Shown here: positions 1-7,578 of the stretch, in pieces | How the letters are laid out: the number at the start of each line of letters is the position of its first letter | How positions within the stretch are numbered: position 1 is the first letter of the stretch | Assembly: GCA_002354035.1 (NCBI GenBank) | Contig: DEKU01000018.1 | Span: 12,611 to 34,669, forward strand | Direction: 5' to 3' | Length of the DNA: 22,059 bases | From: Bacteroidales bacterium UBA2714 | Lineage (GTDB): Bacteria; Bacteroidota; Bacteroidia; Bacteroidales; P3 | The notes under the pieces: model-generated | What the model saw: only the letters and a program-made list of their open reading frames with translations | The model's database searches: none | Told to the model about the DNA's origin: nothing | Position numbers and translations under genes: made by a program

Positions 1-278
1 GTGCCGTCCACGTCGTAGTCCCCATAGATGAGGATGCGCTCGCGACGGCGGACCGCCTCGTTGATTCGAGCTATAGCGCGGTCCATGTCCTTCATGAGGA
101 AAGGATCATGCAACTGGTCCAAGCTTGGTCGGAAGAAACAACGTGCCTCTTCAAATGTCGTAACACCACGTTCAACCAGTAACGTGGCGATAATTTCATC
201 TACGCCTAATGCTTCCGCAAGTTTTTTAACTACCTCTTTGTCATAATCTTTCCTTAATATCCAACGTTTATCTTTCAT
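1..278 (-). CDS. recJ: RecJ, single-stranded-DNA exonuclease (N-terminal part, gene runs off the window)
   Basis: The first 92 codons of a gene whose remainder lies left of the window. The translation begins MKDKRWILRK and ends in YGDYDVDG (residues 85-92), the first metal-binding motif of the DHH phosphoesterase fold of RecJ. The preceding stretch (FEEARCFFRP, DPFLMKDMDRAI) is the usual RecJ N-terminal segment. RecJ degrades single-stranded DNA 5' to 3' in recombination and mismatch or base-excision repair. The ATG at 276-278 is chosen because the homology starts right after it. Its 5' leader is A/T-rich and has no clear Shine-Dalgarno sequence. The remaining DHH motifs and the DHHA1 domain cannot be checked here. 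Confidence 0.93.
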   Translation of the reverse strand, partial: MKDKRWILRKDYDKEVVKKLAEALGVDEIIATLLVERGVTTFEEARCFFRPSLDQLHDPFLMKDMDRAIARINEAVRRRERILIYGDYDVDG

Positions 279-290
279 TTTTTACTGGTT

Positions 291-303
291 GTAAAGGTAC
301 AAC
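291..303 (-). promoter_or_regulatory. possible weak -7 element of recJ
   Basis: On the minus strand TACCTTTA (299 to 292) resembles the Bacteroidota -7 consensus TAnnTTTG with one mismatch. It lies 13 nt before the recJ ATG. No convincing -33 TTTG is seen at the expected distance, so this is tentative. Confidence 0.3.
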
Positions 304-472
304 TTTTTTTTGAATTGGATGAAAAAAAACATGTTTTTGGGATATTTTGTTTTTAAGAGGCTTGATAACCACTGCTTTAGCGGTTGCTCCCTTTCTTTCG
401 GCCCCAAACTTTAACCGTCGTTCATCGCCCGTTCTATATTACTATATCGTTCATCCAGAAATAACCTATAAA

Positions 473-517
473 TGAAAGAGTGGAGAAATAGAATATATAT
501 GGTTGTGAAAGAGTGGA
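473..517. repeat. 12-bp direct repeat downstream of the DUF922-like gene
   Basis: TGAAAGAGTGGA occurs at 473-484 and again at 506-517, a period of 33 bp. The second copy abuts the stop codon of the minus-strand gene at 518. The 21 bp between the copies are A/T-rich. No function is evident. Confidence 0.6.
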
Positions 518-1681
518 TTATTCTACTATCTGGTAGCGTCCGCCAAAGGCGATGCCCACTTGCGCCATGAGGTTGAGACCGGCGGGGCTGCCCTCAATGC
601 GCGGAAATGAGGAGTACGACAGAAGCACTTTGGTATGTAATGATAGGCGGTTGCGCTCGGCGATGCGCTTGTTGCCAAAGAGGGCACTGTATTGCGGGAA
701 GGGGTTCTGCTGCCAGAAGTGGTAGCGGAACATGAGACCTATGGAGGGTTCGAGTCGGGTGTAGGTGAAATGGTCGGCGTGGTTGCGGAGGGTGCTGAGC
801 TGGCGGAGGCTGAGGGAGAGGACAGGAGCCAGCTGCATACGGGTGTCGTCGATGAGCAGGTGGCCATAGCCGAAGTTGATGACAAACAGGTTGTAGGATT
901 GCCCTTTGTCGAAACTATGGGGCGCTGGGGGCTGGTTGTGTGAGCCAAAGAGTGCCAACGGCTTGCGGGCGTCGAGGTAGCCCGTGTAGGCTTCGCCATT
1001 GAATACGTGGCGGTTCCACGAGAAGTCGAACCCGTAGCCGATGGTGAAGCCGGGGGTGAAGTCCTGCCCCATGGTGCCGAAAGGGAGGGCCGCGCCCAGG
1101 GAGACGTAGGCGCAGTAGCCGAAGGGATGGGGAGAATAGGTGGGCCGGTAGGTGGCCGGGAGCATGGCCAGTTCGTGGCGCACTTGCTGCTCGAAGGTGG
1201 CGAGGTCGGTAGTGTCGGTGCCGTCGTGCGTGCGGCTGCGGAAACCGGCTATGCGGGTGTTGAGCCTGTCGCTGGAGGCGTAGAGTATGTTTTGGAAGGC
1301 ACTGGGGTTGTCGGCAGCATTGAGCGCCCGTTGCAGGGTGCGGCGTTCCTCTTCAAGCATGTCGAATACCACTTGGTGATAGCGCAGCAGTTCCGGGGTG
1401 CGGTGGTTGGCGGAGACCCACGACGAGCTGGGGATTATGCGGGCGGTGGCAAGGTAGTAGTGCGACAGGATGCCATCGATGGTGTCGTGGATGGGAGCAT
1501 AGCCAAGTTCGTATTGCAGCAACGATGGTTCTGACTCGGAGGCGGGCATGAGGGTGAAGTCGTCCCAAGTGAGAGGGCCTTGGCTCCAGAGGCGGTTTTC
1601 GGTCTGGGCAGTGGCTTGCGTGAGGGTTGCTGAGAGGATGAAGAAGTCGGCAAGAAGGAATGGGGTAACGAGTCTTTTCAT
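518..1681 (-). CDS. Secreted protein with degenerate DUF922-like domain and C-terminal beta-rich region
   Basis: 387 residues. The N-terminus (MKRLVTPFLLADFFILSATL) looks like a Sec signal peptide, probably cleaved after TQATAQ. Residues about 31-120 resemble DUF922, a predicted zinc-peptidase-like family: LTWDDF at 37-42, SSSWV at 85-89 and an LLRYHQVVFD segment where family members usually carry HEQxHFD. Both metal-binding histidines of that motif are replaced, so peptidase activity is unlikely. Residues about 190-387 are rich in alternating aromatic and glycine strands (GYCAYVSLGAALPF, TIGYGFDFSW, LFVINFGYG) and end in a strand-like tail, compatible with an outer-membrane beta barrel or beta sandwich. 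The start lies 21 nt after the stop of the Rpn gene, suggesting co-transcription. The DUF922 assignment is from motif memory; the periplasmic or outer-membrane location is inferred. Confidence 0.72.
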   Translation of the reverse strand: MKRLVTPFLLADFFILSATLTQATAQTENRLWSQGPLTWDDFTLMPASESEPSLLQYELGYAPIHDTIDGILSHYYLATARIIPSSSWVSANHRTPELLRYHQVVFDMLEEERRTLQRALNAADNPSAFQNILYASSDRLNTRIAGFRSRTHDGTDTTDLATFEQQVRHELAMLPATYRPTYSPHPFGYCAYVSLGAALPFGTMGQDFTPGFTIGYGFDFSWNRHVFNGEAYTGYLDARKPLALFGSHNQPPAPHSFDKGQSYNLFVINFGYGHLLIDDTRMQLAPVLSLSLRQLSTLRNHADHFTYTRLEPSIGLMFRYHFWQQNPFPQYSALFGNKRIAERNRLSLHTKVLLSYSSFPRIEGSPAGLNLMAQVGIAFGGRYQIVE

Positions 1682-1702
1682 GTTGCAGAGTGTTGTTGCG
1701 TT

Positions 1703-2599
1703 TTATAGGCTATCAATTTCTTTGGGAGAGAGGCCTGTGGCCTGCGCGATGTCGGCCATAGGGAGGTTGGCGCTCTTCAGGTTTCGGGCTATTTCACGGG
1801 CTTTCTCGTTGCGTCCTTGTTCTCTTCCTTCCTCGCGGCCTTCTTCGCGACCCTCGTCGTGACCTTCGCGGCGGGCTGTGAGGACAGCATTGTTGATATC
1901 GTTCCAGGCCTTGAAATTGTCATAGTAGGCACGTTGCTCTTCGGGGGTGAAGCGTGAGATTTCGGCTTGCTCGAACAGGCGTGTGAAGATGCGACCTTGC
2001 AATTCGGGCGGTCGCTCCATGAGTTTGGAGAGGTTGCTGAGCACGAACAGCCATTTGTCCAATGGGGTGACAAGCTCGTTGACCTTCTTCTTGAACTTGG
2101 GCATTTCGAGGTAGATGAAGGTGAGCTTGTCGAAGAAGACGTGCTTGTCGTCCACGTCCATCAGCTTGACGGTATGGTGCATGCATTCGGGACTGTATTC
2201 GTCGTCGGGGAAGACGAAGTTGAGTATGCCGACGGTGTATACGCGGTTGAGACGGAAGTCCCACTGGTCGCCTTTGTCGGCTTGCTCCTGGATGGGGAAG
2301 GTGGCGTAGTAGACGCTGCGGTCTTTGTAGAATTGTTGGAATACGTTCTGCATCTCGACGATGAATTTCTCGCCTTTTGTGTTCTCGCAATAGACGTCGA
2401 AAATGGCGCGTCGCGACTCCTGATTGGCTCCAAGACGCTCGCTGTTGAGGTAATGGATGTCGGTGATGACCTGTTCGCCCTCAAACAGGGCGTTGAGGAA
2501 GTCGGCAAGGAGCTCTTTGTTGAATTCGGTGCCGAAGAGCTTCTTGAACCCGAAATCGGTGTAGGGGTTGATGTAGCGGGCGTCGTGTGGAGTTCTCAT
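1703..2599 (-). CDS. Rpn-family recombination-promoting nuclease / PD-(D/E)XK nuclease family transposase
   Basis: 298 residues. The N-terminal motif YINPYTDFGFKKLFG (residues 9-23) is the hallmark of the Rpn (YhgA-like) family, often annotated as PD-(D/E)XK nuclease family transposase. The nuclease core follows: D68 in AIFDVYCEN and E82-x-Q84 in FIVEMQ, so the catalytic set looks intact. These proteins are DNA endonucleases that promote RecA-independent recombination. The C-terminus carries a charged repeat (EGREEGREEGREQGR, about 249-263) and a short helix-turn-helix-like end (MADIAQATGLSPKEI), typical of the variable Rpn tail. It stands alone with no inverted repeats of an insertion sequence, 77 nt after the ABC permease gene and 21 nt before the DUF922-like gene. 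Such genes are usually multicopy in Bacteroidales genomes. Confidence 0.9.
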   Translation of the reverse strand: MRTPHDARYINPYTDFGFKKLFGTEFNKELLADFLNALFEGEQVITDIHYLNSERLGANQESRRAIFDVYCENTKGEKFIVEMQNVFQQFYKDRSVYYATFPIQEQADKGDQWDFRLNRVYTVGILNFVFPDDEYSPECMHHTVKLMDVDDKHVFFDKLTFIYLEMPKFKKKVNELVTPLDKWLFVLSNLSKLMERPPELQGRIFTRLFEQAEISRFTPEEQRAYYDNFKAWNDINNAVLTARREGHDEGREEGREEGREQGRNEKAREIARNLKSANLPMADIAQATGLSPKEIDSL

Positions 2600-2676
2600 A
2601 ACAAGTGGTTTTATTTGAGTAACGTGGATGGCGCGTTTTTATTGTGTGGCAGGGGGAAGGAGGTGTACTGTAAGGG

Positions 2677-4047
2677 TCAGGCTTTGGAGCCAGGGCGGAG
2701 GAAGCGCCAGACATCGCGCCAGGAGGCCTTCTGTCCGTAGCGGAGGATGGCGGAGCGGTATACCTTGGCGGCGGCCCAGATACAGAGGGGGAAGGTGGCA
2801 AGGAGCAGCAGCATGGAGAGCAACACTTGCCAGAAGGGGACACCAAAGGGGATGCGCAGCAGCATGGCCACGGGTGAGGTGAAGGGGATGATGGAGAGCC
2901 ATACGCTGAGGCTGCCTGAGGGCTGGCTTACCATGGAGGGGAGCAGGAGGAGGGTGAGCAGCAGGGGAATGGTGAGGGGGAGGGTGAACTGCTGCGAGTC
3001 GGTCTCGTTGTCCACCAGCGAGCCAGCGGCGGCAAAGAGGGAGGCGTAGAGCAGATAGCCAAACACGAAGTAGAACAAAAAGAGGAGAATGAGCATGGCG
3101 AAGTTGATGCCAGTAAGGCCTTCAATAAGTTCCTGGATGCTGTTGTCTATGCCTTGGCCGGCTTGGTATTGCGCGGCACGCTCCTGTTCGGTCAGATATT
3201 GCTGGGTGGCTTCGGCGCCTTTGGTGGCTATCTCTGTCTGGCTGTGGCGGGCCGTGGCCTGTTCGAAAAGGTCGGCATGGGTGATCTGGACACCCGTGAC
3301 CAAAGCACCAGCCAGCAGCACCCACAGGGCAAACTGGGTAAGTCCTACAAGTCCAATGCCCACAACTTTGCCCATCATGAGCTGGAATGGTTTGACACTG
3401 CACACGATGACCTCTACTATGCGTGAGGCTTTCTCCTCCATGACTCCGCGCATCACTTGTGAGCCGAACATAAAGACGGCCATGAAGACCAGTAGGGCAA
3501 GGAGGGCACCGACCACAATCTTTACCTGGAGGAAGCCGTCGCGGCCAGTCTCGATGTCCACGGTGCGAAGCTTTATGTGAGTGGAGGTGATGAGGGAATA
3601 ATCTTCGGGTGATAGGCCGTGGACGTCGAGGAGGATTCGGTTGCGGAGTATCTCCTGCAGCTGGTTCTGTGCATCGGTCTGGATAGTGAGGGAGGGGGTG
3701 TCGGAGCGGTAGAAAAGATAAGCATCGCGGGGCAGGGTGGTCTCGCGTGCGGGAATATAGACGATGGCGTCGAGGCTGTCGTGCTGCTGTAGTTCCCGGC
3801 GGGCGTAGTCGATGCTCCCAGCCTCGTGATAGGTGATGTCCCGTCCCGAGCGGAACTGGCCTTGGAAAAGCCCTGTGTCGTCAGCTACCAGCACGTGGGC
3901 ATGCTCCAGGGGCCGTGAGGCCAATATGATGGGGATGGCATAGACGGCGGCCAGCAGGAGCGGCACCACAATGGTGAGGACCCAAAAGGAGGGCTTCTTG
4001 ACGCGGGTGAGGTATTCGCGTTGTATGACGAGGGGTATCTTGTTCAT
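2677..4047 (-). CDS. ABC transporter permease (ABC-2 / NatB-like)
   Basis: 456 residues. One membrane helix near residues 19-43 (FWVLTIVVPLLLAAVYAIPII) follows the conserved cytoplasmic start IPLVIQREYLTRVKKPSFW. A large extracytoplasmic domain of about 130 residues comes next, then some five further helices in the C-terminal half (around 180-200, 225-250, 307-335, 370-395, 410-430). This is the layout of ABC-2 family permeases such as NatB and YhaP. It lies 51 nt downstream of the ATP-binding subunit and must be its membrane partner, forming an exporter in the inner membrane. The substrate is not evident; Na+ extrusion, lipid or antibiotic export are all described for relatives. Confidence 0.88.
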   Translation of the reverse strand: MNKIPLVIQREYLTRVKKPSFWVLTIVVPLLLAAVYAIPIILASRPLEHAHVLVADDTGLFQGQFRSGRDITYHEAGSIDYARRELQQHDSLDAIVYIPARETTLPRDAYLFYRSDTPSLTIQTDAQNQLQEILRNRILLDVHGLSPEDYSLITSTHIKLRTVDIETGRDGFLQVKIVVGALLALLVFMAVFMFGSQVMRGVMEEKASRIVEVIVCSVKPFQLMMGKVVGIGLVGLTQFALWVLLAGALVTGVQITHADLFEQATARHSQTEIATKGAEATQQYLTEQERAAQYQAGQGIDNSIQELIEGLTGINFAMLILLFLFYFVFGYLLYASLFAAAGSLVDNETDSQQFTLPLTIPLLLTLLLLPSMVSQPSGSLSVWLSIIPFTSPVAMLLRIPFGVPFWQVLLSMLLLLATFPLCIWAAAKVYRSAILRYGQKASWRDVWRFLRPGSKA

Positions 4048-4098
4048 GAATGCAGGCTTGAAGGTTGTGGATTAAAGATTTTTAGGCAGGGATGGGAA

Positions 4099-4818
4099 TC
4101 AGTCGGACATGGGGCTTTGGACCGTGTTGATGAAAATGCGGTCGAGGGGAAGCCCTTGGTGGCTGGCTTTGATGTCGGACAGGGGACCGCACAGCACGAC
4201 GCGTGCGTGGTTGATAAGGGCTATATCGTCGCAAAGTTCCTCGGCCGAGGACATGTTGTGGGTGGAGAAGATGATGGTAGTGCCTTGCTCTTTGAGACGG
4301 AGGATTTCTCGCTTCAGAAGGTCGGCATTGACAGGGTCGAAGCCGCTGAAAGGCTCGTCGAGGATAAGCAGCCGTGGGTTGTGGAGTACGGTGACCACGA
4401 ATTGCACTTTTTGCTGCATGCCTTTGGAGAGCTCTTCTACGCGACGGTTCCACCACGAGTCGATTTCCAAACGGTCAAACCATTGGTGCAGCTGCCTGAC
4501 AGCTGTATCCTTGTCAAGTCCTTTGAGACGGGCCAGATAGACGGCCTGCTCTCCCACCCGCATCTTTTTGTACAAGCCCCGTTCTTCGGGCAGATAGCCT
4601 ATCTGCATAACGTCGGCAAGTGTCATCGGGTGGCCGTCGAACTGGAGGGTGCCACTGTCGGGGGCTATGATGTGGTTGATGATGCGGATGAGGGTGGTTT
4701 TACCGGCCCCGTTGGGTCCCAAAAGGCCGAACACCTTGCCCTGCCCCACATGTAGGTTGATGTGGTGGAGGGCTTGGAACGAGCCATAGGATTTCGATAT
4801 ATCGTTGATGGTTAGCAT
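4099..4818 (-). CDS. ABC transporter ATP-binding protein (NatA-like)
   Basis: 239 residues from the ATG at 4816-4818. An in-frame ATG 26 codons further upstream (4896) would overlap the preceding gene and adds a non-homologous stretch, so the shorter form is chosen. Nucleotide-binding motifs are complete: Walker A GPNGAGKTT (34-42), signature LSKGMQQK (130-137), Walker B LLILDEP (150-156) and H-loop His187 in STHNM. The C-terminus is short, with part of the DUF4162-like tail seen in export ATPases. It energises the permease encoded next. It starts 19 nt after the stop of the BatA-like gene, so the genes are probably one transcript. Confidence 0.92.
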   Translation of the reverse strand: MLTINDISKSYGSFQALHHINLHVGQGKVFGLLGPNGAGKTTLIRIINHIIAPDSGTLQFDGHPMTLADVMQIGYLPEERGLYKKMRVGEQAVYLARLKGLDKDTAVRQLHQWFDRLEIDSWWNRRVEELSKGMQQKVQFVVTVLHNPRLLILDEPFSGFDPVNADLLKREILRLKEQGTTIIFSTHNMSSAEELCDDIALINHARVVLCGPLSDIKASHQGLPLDRIFINTVQSPMSD

Positions 4819-4837
4819 GCTGATGGATGGTGAGGGG

Positions 4838-6892
4838 TTATACTTTGCTGTTGCGCTGTGGCAGCCGGATGAGGAGTGTCTCGGCAAGGAGGGCAAGGAG
4901 TGCCAGCAGGATGCACCACCGCCATAAGGGTGTGCCTTGATTGCGGGAGCGTATAAAGTCGGTCATAGACTTGGCGGCCGAAGGCGTAAGACTGCAATGG
5001 GTGAGACCTGCATCGCGGATGGTCTGCTTGATGTCGGAGGTGGAGAGACAGGTGAGGTCCGACTCTTGACGGCTGTAGTTGAAGGCCAGTCCTTCGGCAG
5101 GGTTGGTGGCCAGGAGGTAGTTGCCCGCGAGGGTGATCTCCCCGTGGGGGAGGATGAAATTGTGGGAGCCGATGCGGCGTATGTCAGGTATAAAGTCCAG
5201 TCTCGGCTGGGCTGGAGAGATGGAGACCATGTGGAAAGGTTGCGACGAGGCCGAGGAAGCGATGACGGGGATAGGGGCGGTGGAGGATATGAGGTGGTAG
5301 GGCAGTGGCTGGGGGAAGCTGAAGAGGGCCATGTTATATACCGTGGGCACAAAGAGCGCTTGCTGCATCAGGTCCGTGCTCTCAGGCCGCAGGGGCGCGG
5401 TAAAGAGATACAGGCGGCCTTTCCCGGCAGGGGTTTCTGTCAGCAGGTGGGTCCCGTCGGTGAGGGTGATGACTGGCCGAACCACAGTGGAGGCCGCGAG
5501 TTGCATAAGGAAATGTCCCTGCACGGTGGGCATCTCCATCTCTTCGTTACGACCGCTGAACACACCCCTGTACAGGCTGTGGTCATACTGCAAGCTGTTG
5601 GCTCGCGTCGGGGTCGATTGCCATTTGCTTAAGAGTGGCGCTTGCAGCGTTCCGAGGAGTTGATTGTACGAGGCGGTCTCGGCATCGGCGGGGGGAATGA
5701 GCAGCAGCGTGCCACCGTCCGACACAAACAGGGCAAGGGTCTGGGCCAGTCCGGAGGGAATCGCATGTAGCTCGTCAATTATGATGAACTGGCTTTCGGC
5801 AATATGGGTATAGTCAAGGTTGCTGTAGGGTTCCTGTCGGTAGCTGGTCAGCGAGTCGTTGGCAAAGAGTTTGCGGATGTAAGGGTTTTCGTTCTTGCCG
5901 CTCACCACGAGCAGAGGAATGCTGGAGGTGACTGGGAGCGAGAAGTAAAGTCGGTCGTCGAAAGTGACAGGGTAGTCGGTGGTTTCCACATGGCCTGTCA
6001 GCATTGTGTCGTCTTGAATGGAGAAGGTGAGGGTGGCTGTGGCGGAGCTGTTGGCCGGGATGTCGACCGAAGTGACAGCCCTCTGCTGGCTGCCGATGTA
6101 AAGGCGCAGGGGTTGCTTTTCGACGGCTTTGTCGCCGATATTGCGGAGGCGTGCCTCCACTTTCACCGTGGCCCCTTTGAAATAGGCGGGACTGTTGAAA
6201 GTGAGGGTGTCTATGTACACATTGGCCAGCGAGCTCTCTCCCAGGGGGATGAAAGTGGTGAGGATGGTTGTGTCGGCGGGGTAGTCGGCTATGTTGGCCG
6301 TCGTGCGTTGGAAATCACTGATGATGTAGGCATGGCGGTTGGCGGCGGTAGCCGAGTGCAGGAACTCGTGTTGGCGCAAGGCGATTGTGGCGAGAGGGGC
6401 TGTGGCACCTCCGGCCTCAATCTCGTCGACGGCGGTGAGAAATTCCTCACGGCTCAGCCAGCGGAACTGGCTCCCGGAGGCATTATTGGTGAGCAGCTGT
6501 AGGGGTACAGAAGGATCGTAGGCGGCGGCTATCTCACGGGCCTTCTTTTTGGCCGATTCCATCAGGCTCCCATCCATCCCACCGCACTCCATGCTGTAAG
6601 AATTGTCGATATACACGCTCACCACCGTCGCCCCCGACTGGAGGGCGGCCCCTTTGTGGGGTATCACTGGTTGGCAAAAAGCCAGAACGATGAACACGAT
6701 GGCCAGGATGCGTGAGGCCAAGATGAGGAGCTGGCGCAGATTGCGTTGGCGGCGGTTCTCGCTTTCAAGCTCCTCCAGCATGTCGACATTGCTGAAATAC
6801 ACCTTGCGGTAACGGCGTAGTTGCAGGAGGTGGATGGCTATAGGTATGGCAACGGCCACCAAGCCTATCAGGAAAAGGGGTTGGGTTAGCAT
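4838..6892 (-). CDS. BatA-domain membrane protein with von Willebrand A-like domain
   Basis: 684 residues. It begins with the BatA N-terminal double-helix domain: MLTQPLFLIGLVAVAIPIAI, then HLLQLRRYRKVYFSNVDMLE, then a second membrane helix around 53-75. A vWA-like fold follows with MIDAS-type residues: DNSYS at 96-100 (DxSxS), a threonine in GGATAPLATIAL and Asp in IISDFQRT. The central part is beta-rich (CARDB/BACON-like in appearance), then a ThuA/glutamine-amidotransferase-like stretch (FIIIDELHAIPSGLAQTLAL). One helix near 659-677 anchors the C-terminus. Related Bacteroidota proteins are annotated as aerotolerance-related BatA proteins, but here no moxR or batB-E genes are nearby, so the role is unknown. 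Its ATG overlaps the nth stop codon by 7 nt, pointing to translational coupling. Confidence 0.87.
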   Translation of the reverse strand: MLTQPLFLIGLVAVAIPIAIHLLQLRRYRKVYFSNVDMLEELESENRRQRNLRQLLILASRILAIVFIVLAFCQPVIPHKGAALQSGATVVSVYIDNSYSMECGGMDGSLMESAKKKAREIAAAYDPSVPLQLLTNNASGSQFRWLSREEFLTAVDEIEAGGATAPLATIALRQHEFLHSATAANRHAYIISDFQRTTANIADYPADTTILTTFIPLGESSLANVYIDTLTFNSPAYFKGATVKVEARLRNIGDKAVEKQPLRLYIGSQQRAVTSVDIPANSSATATLTFSIQDDTMLTGHVETTDYPVTFDDRLYFSLPVTSSIPLLVVSGKNENPYIRKLFANDSLTSYRQEPYSNLDYTHIAESQFIIIDELHAIPSGLAQTLALFVSDGGTLLLIPPADAETASYNQLLGTLQAPLLSKWQSTPTRANSLQYDHSLYRGVFSGRNEEMEMPTVQGHFLMQLAASTVVRPVITLTDGTHLLTETPAGKGRLYLFTAPLRPESTDLMQQALFVPTVYNMALFSFPQPLPYHLISSTAPIPVIASSASSQPFHMVSISPAQPRLDFIPDIRRIGSHNFILPHGEITLAGNYLLATNPAEGLAFNYSRQESDLTCLSTSDIKQTIRDAGLTHCSLTPSAAKSMTDFIRSRNQGTPLWRWCILLALLALLAETLLIRLPQRNSKV

Positions 6893-7545
6893 GGGCTGTT
6901 CTTTTTAGGGGCTGACTGCTGGAACCACTGGCAGAGGTCCGTCAGGCCGCACTCCGAACAGTGGGGCTTGCGCGCCTGGCACACGTAGCGGCCATGCAGG
7001 ATAAGCCAATGGTGGGCTATGGGTATTTTGTCTTGCGGTATATGTTTCACCAGTTCTCGCTCGGTTTGCAGAGGGTTTTTGCTGTTGCGTGTCAGCCCTA
7101 TGCGGTTGGCCACGCGGAACACGTGGGTATCCACCGCCAGCGCTGGCAAGTTGAACACCACCGATGCGATAACATTGGCCGTCTTGCGGCCCACCCCGGG
7201 CAGGGTTTGCAGCTCGTCCACATCGCTGGGCACTTCGCCGCCAAAATCCTCCATGAGCTTTCTGGCCATGCCGGCCAGATGCTTGCTCTTGTTATGCGGG
7301 TAGGAAATGGAACTGATGTAAGGGAATATGTCCTCGGCCGTGGCCTGGGCCATGGTGGCGGCATCGGGATAGGCGGCAAAGAGGGCGGGGGTAGTCATGT
7401 TCACCCTCTTGTCGGTGCACTGGGCCGAGAGAATCACGGCCACCAGCAGCTGGAAAGGGTCTTCGTAGTGCAGTTCAGACTGCGCCGTGGGCCTTGCCTC
7501 CTCGAAGTAGGCTATCATCCGTGTGTATCGTTCTTTTTGTGTCAC
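6886..7545 (-). CDS. nth: Endonuclease III (DNA glycosylase/AP lyase)
   Basis: 219 residues. The helix-hairpin-helix is LPGVGRKTANVI with catalytic Lys121, followed by catalytic Asp139 in LAVDTHVFR. The C-terminal [4Fe-4S] ligands are Cys189, Cys196, Cys199 and Cys205 (C-x6-C-x2-C-x5-C). The enzyme removes oxidised pyrimidines and cleaves the abasic site. The start codon is GTG at 7543-7545: the residues after it (TQKERYTRMIAYFEE) continue the family N-terminus, so the internal ATG at codon 10 is less likely. It lies 33 nt after the EEP gene and overlaps the BatA-like gene by 7 nt. Confidence 0.97.
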   Translation of the reverse strand: MTQKERYTRMIAYFEEARPTAQSELHYEDPFQLLVAVILSAQCTDKRVNMTTPALFAAYPDAATMAQATAEDIFPYISSISYPHNKSKHLAGMARKLMEDFGGEVPSDVDELQTLPGVGRKTANVIASVVFNLPALAVDTHVFRVANRIGLTRNSKNPLQTERELVKHIPQDKIPIAHHWLILHGRYVCQARKPHCSECGLTDLCQWFQQSAPKKNSPC

Positions 7546-7578
7546 GTCGTTGCTTCTTGGTTGACAGGTGGAATGGGA

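Noticed and set aside
1967..2740. 257-codon plus-strand open frame opposite the Rpn gene
   Set aside because: Antisense to a gene with clear motifs; composition is Val/Glu/Asp/Leu-rich shadow sequence.
4021..4755. 244-codon plus-strand open frame opposite the ABC ATPase
   Set aside because: Antisense to complete Walker A and B motifs; no independent support.
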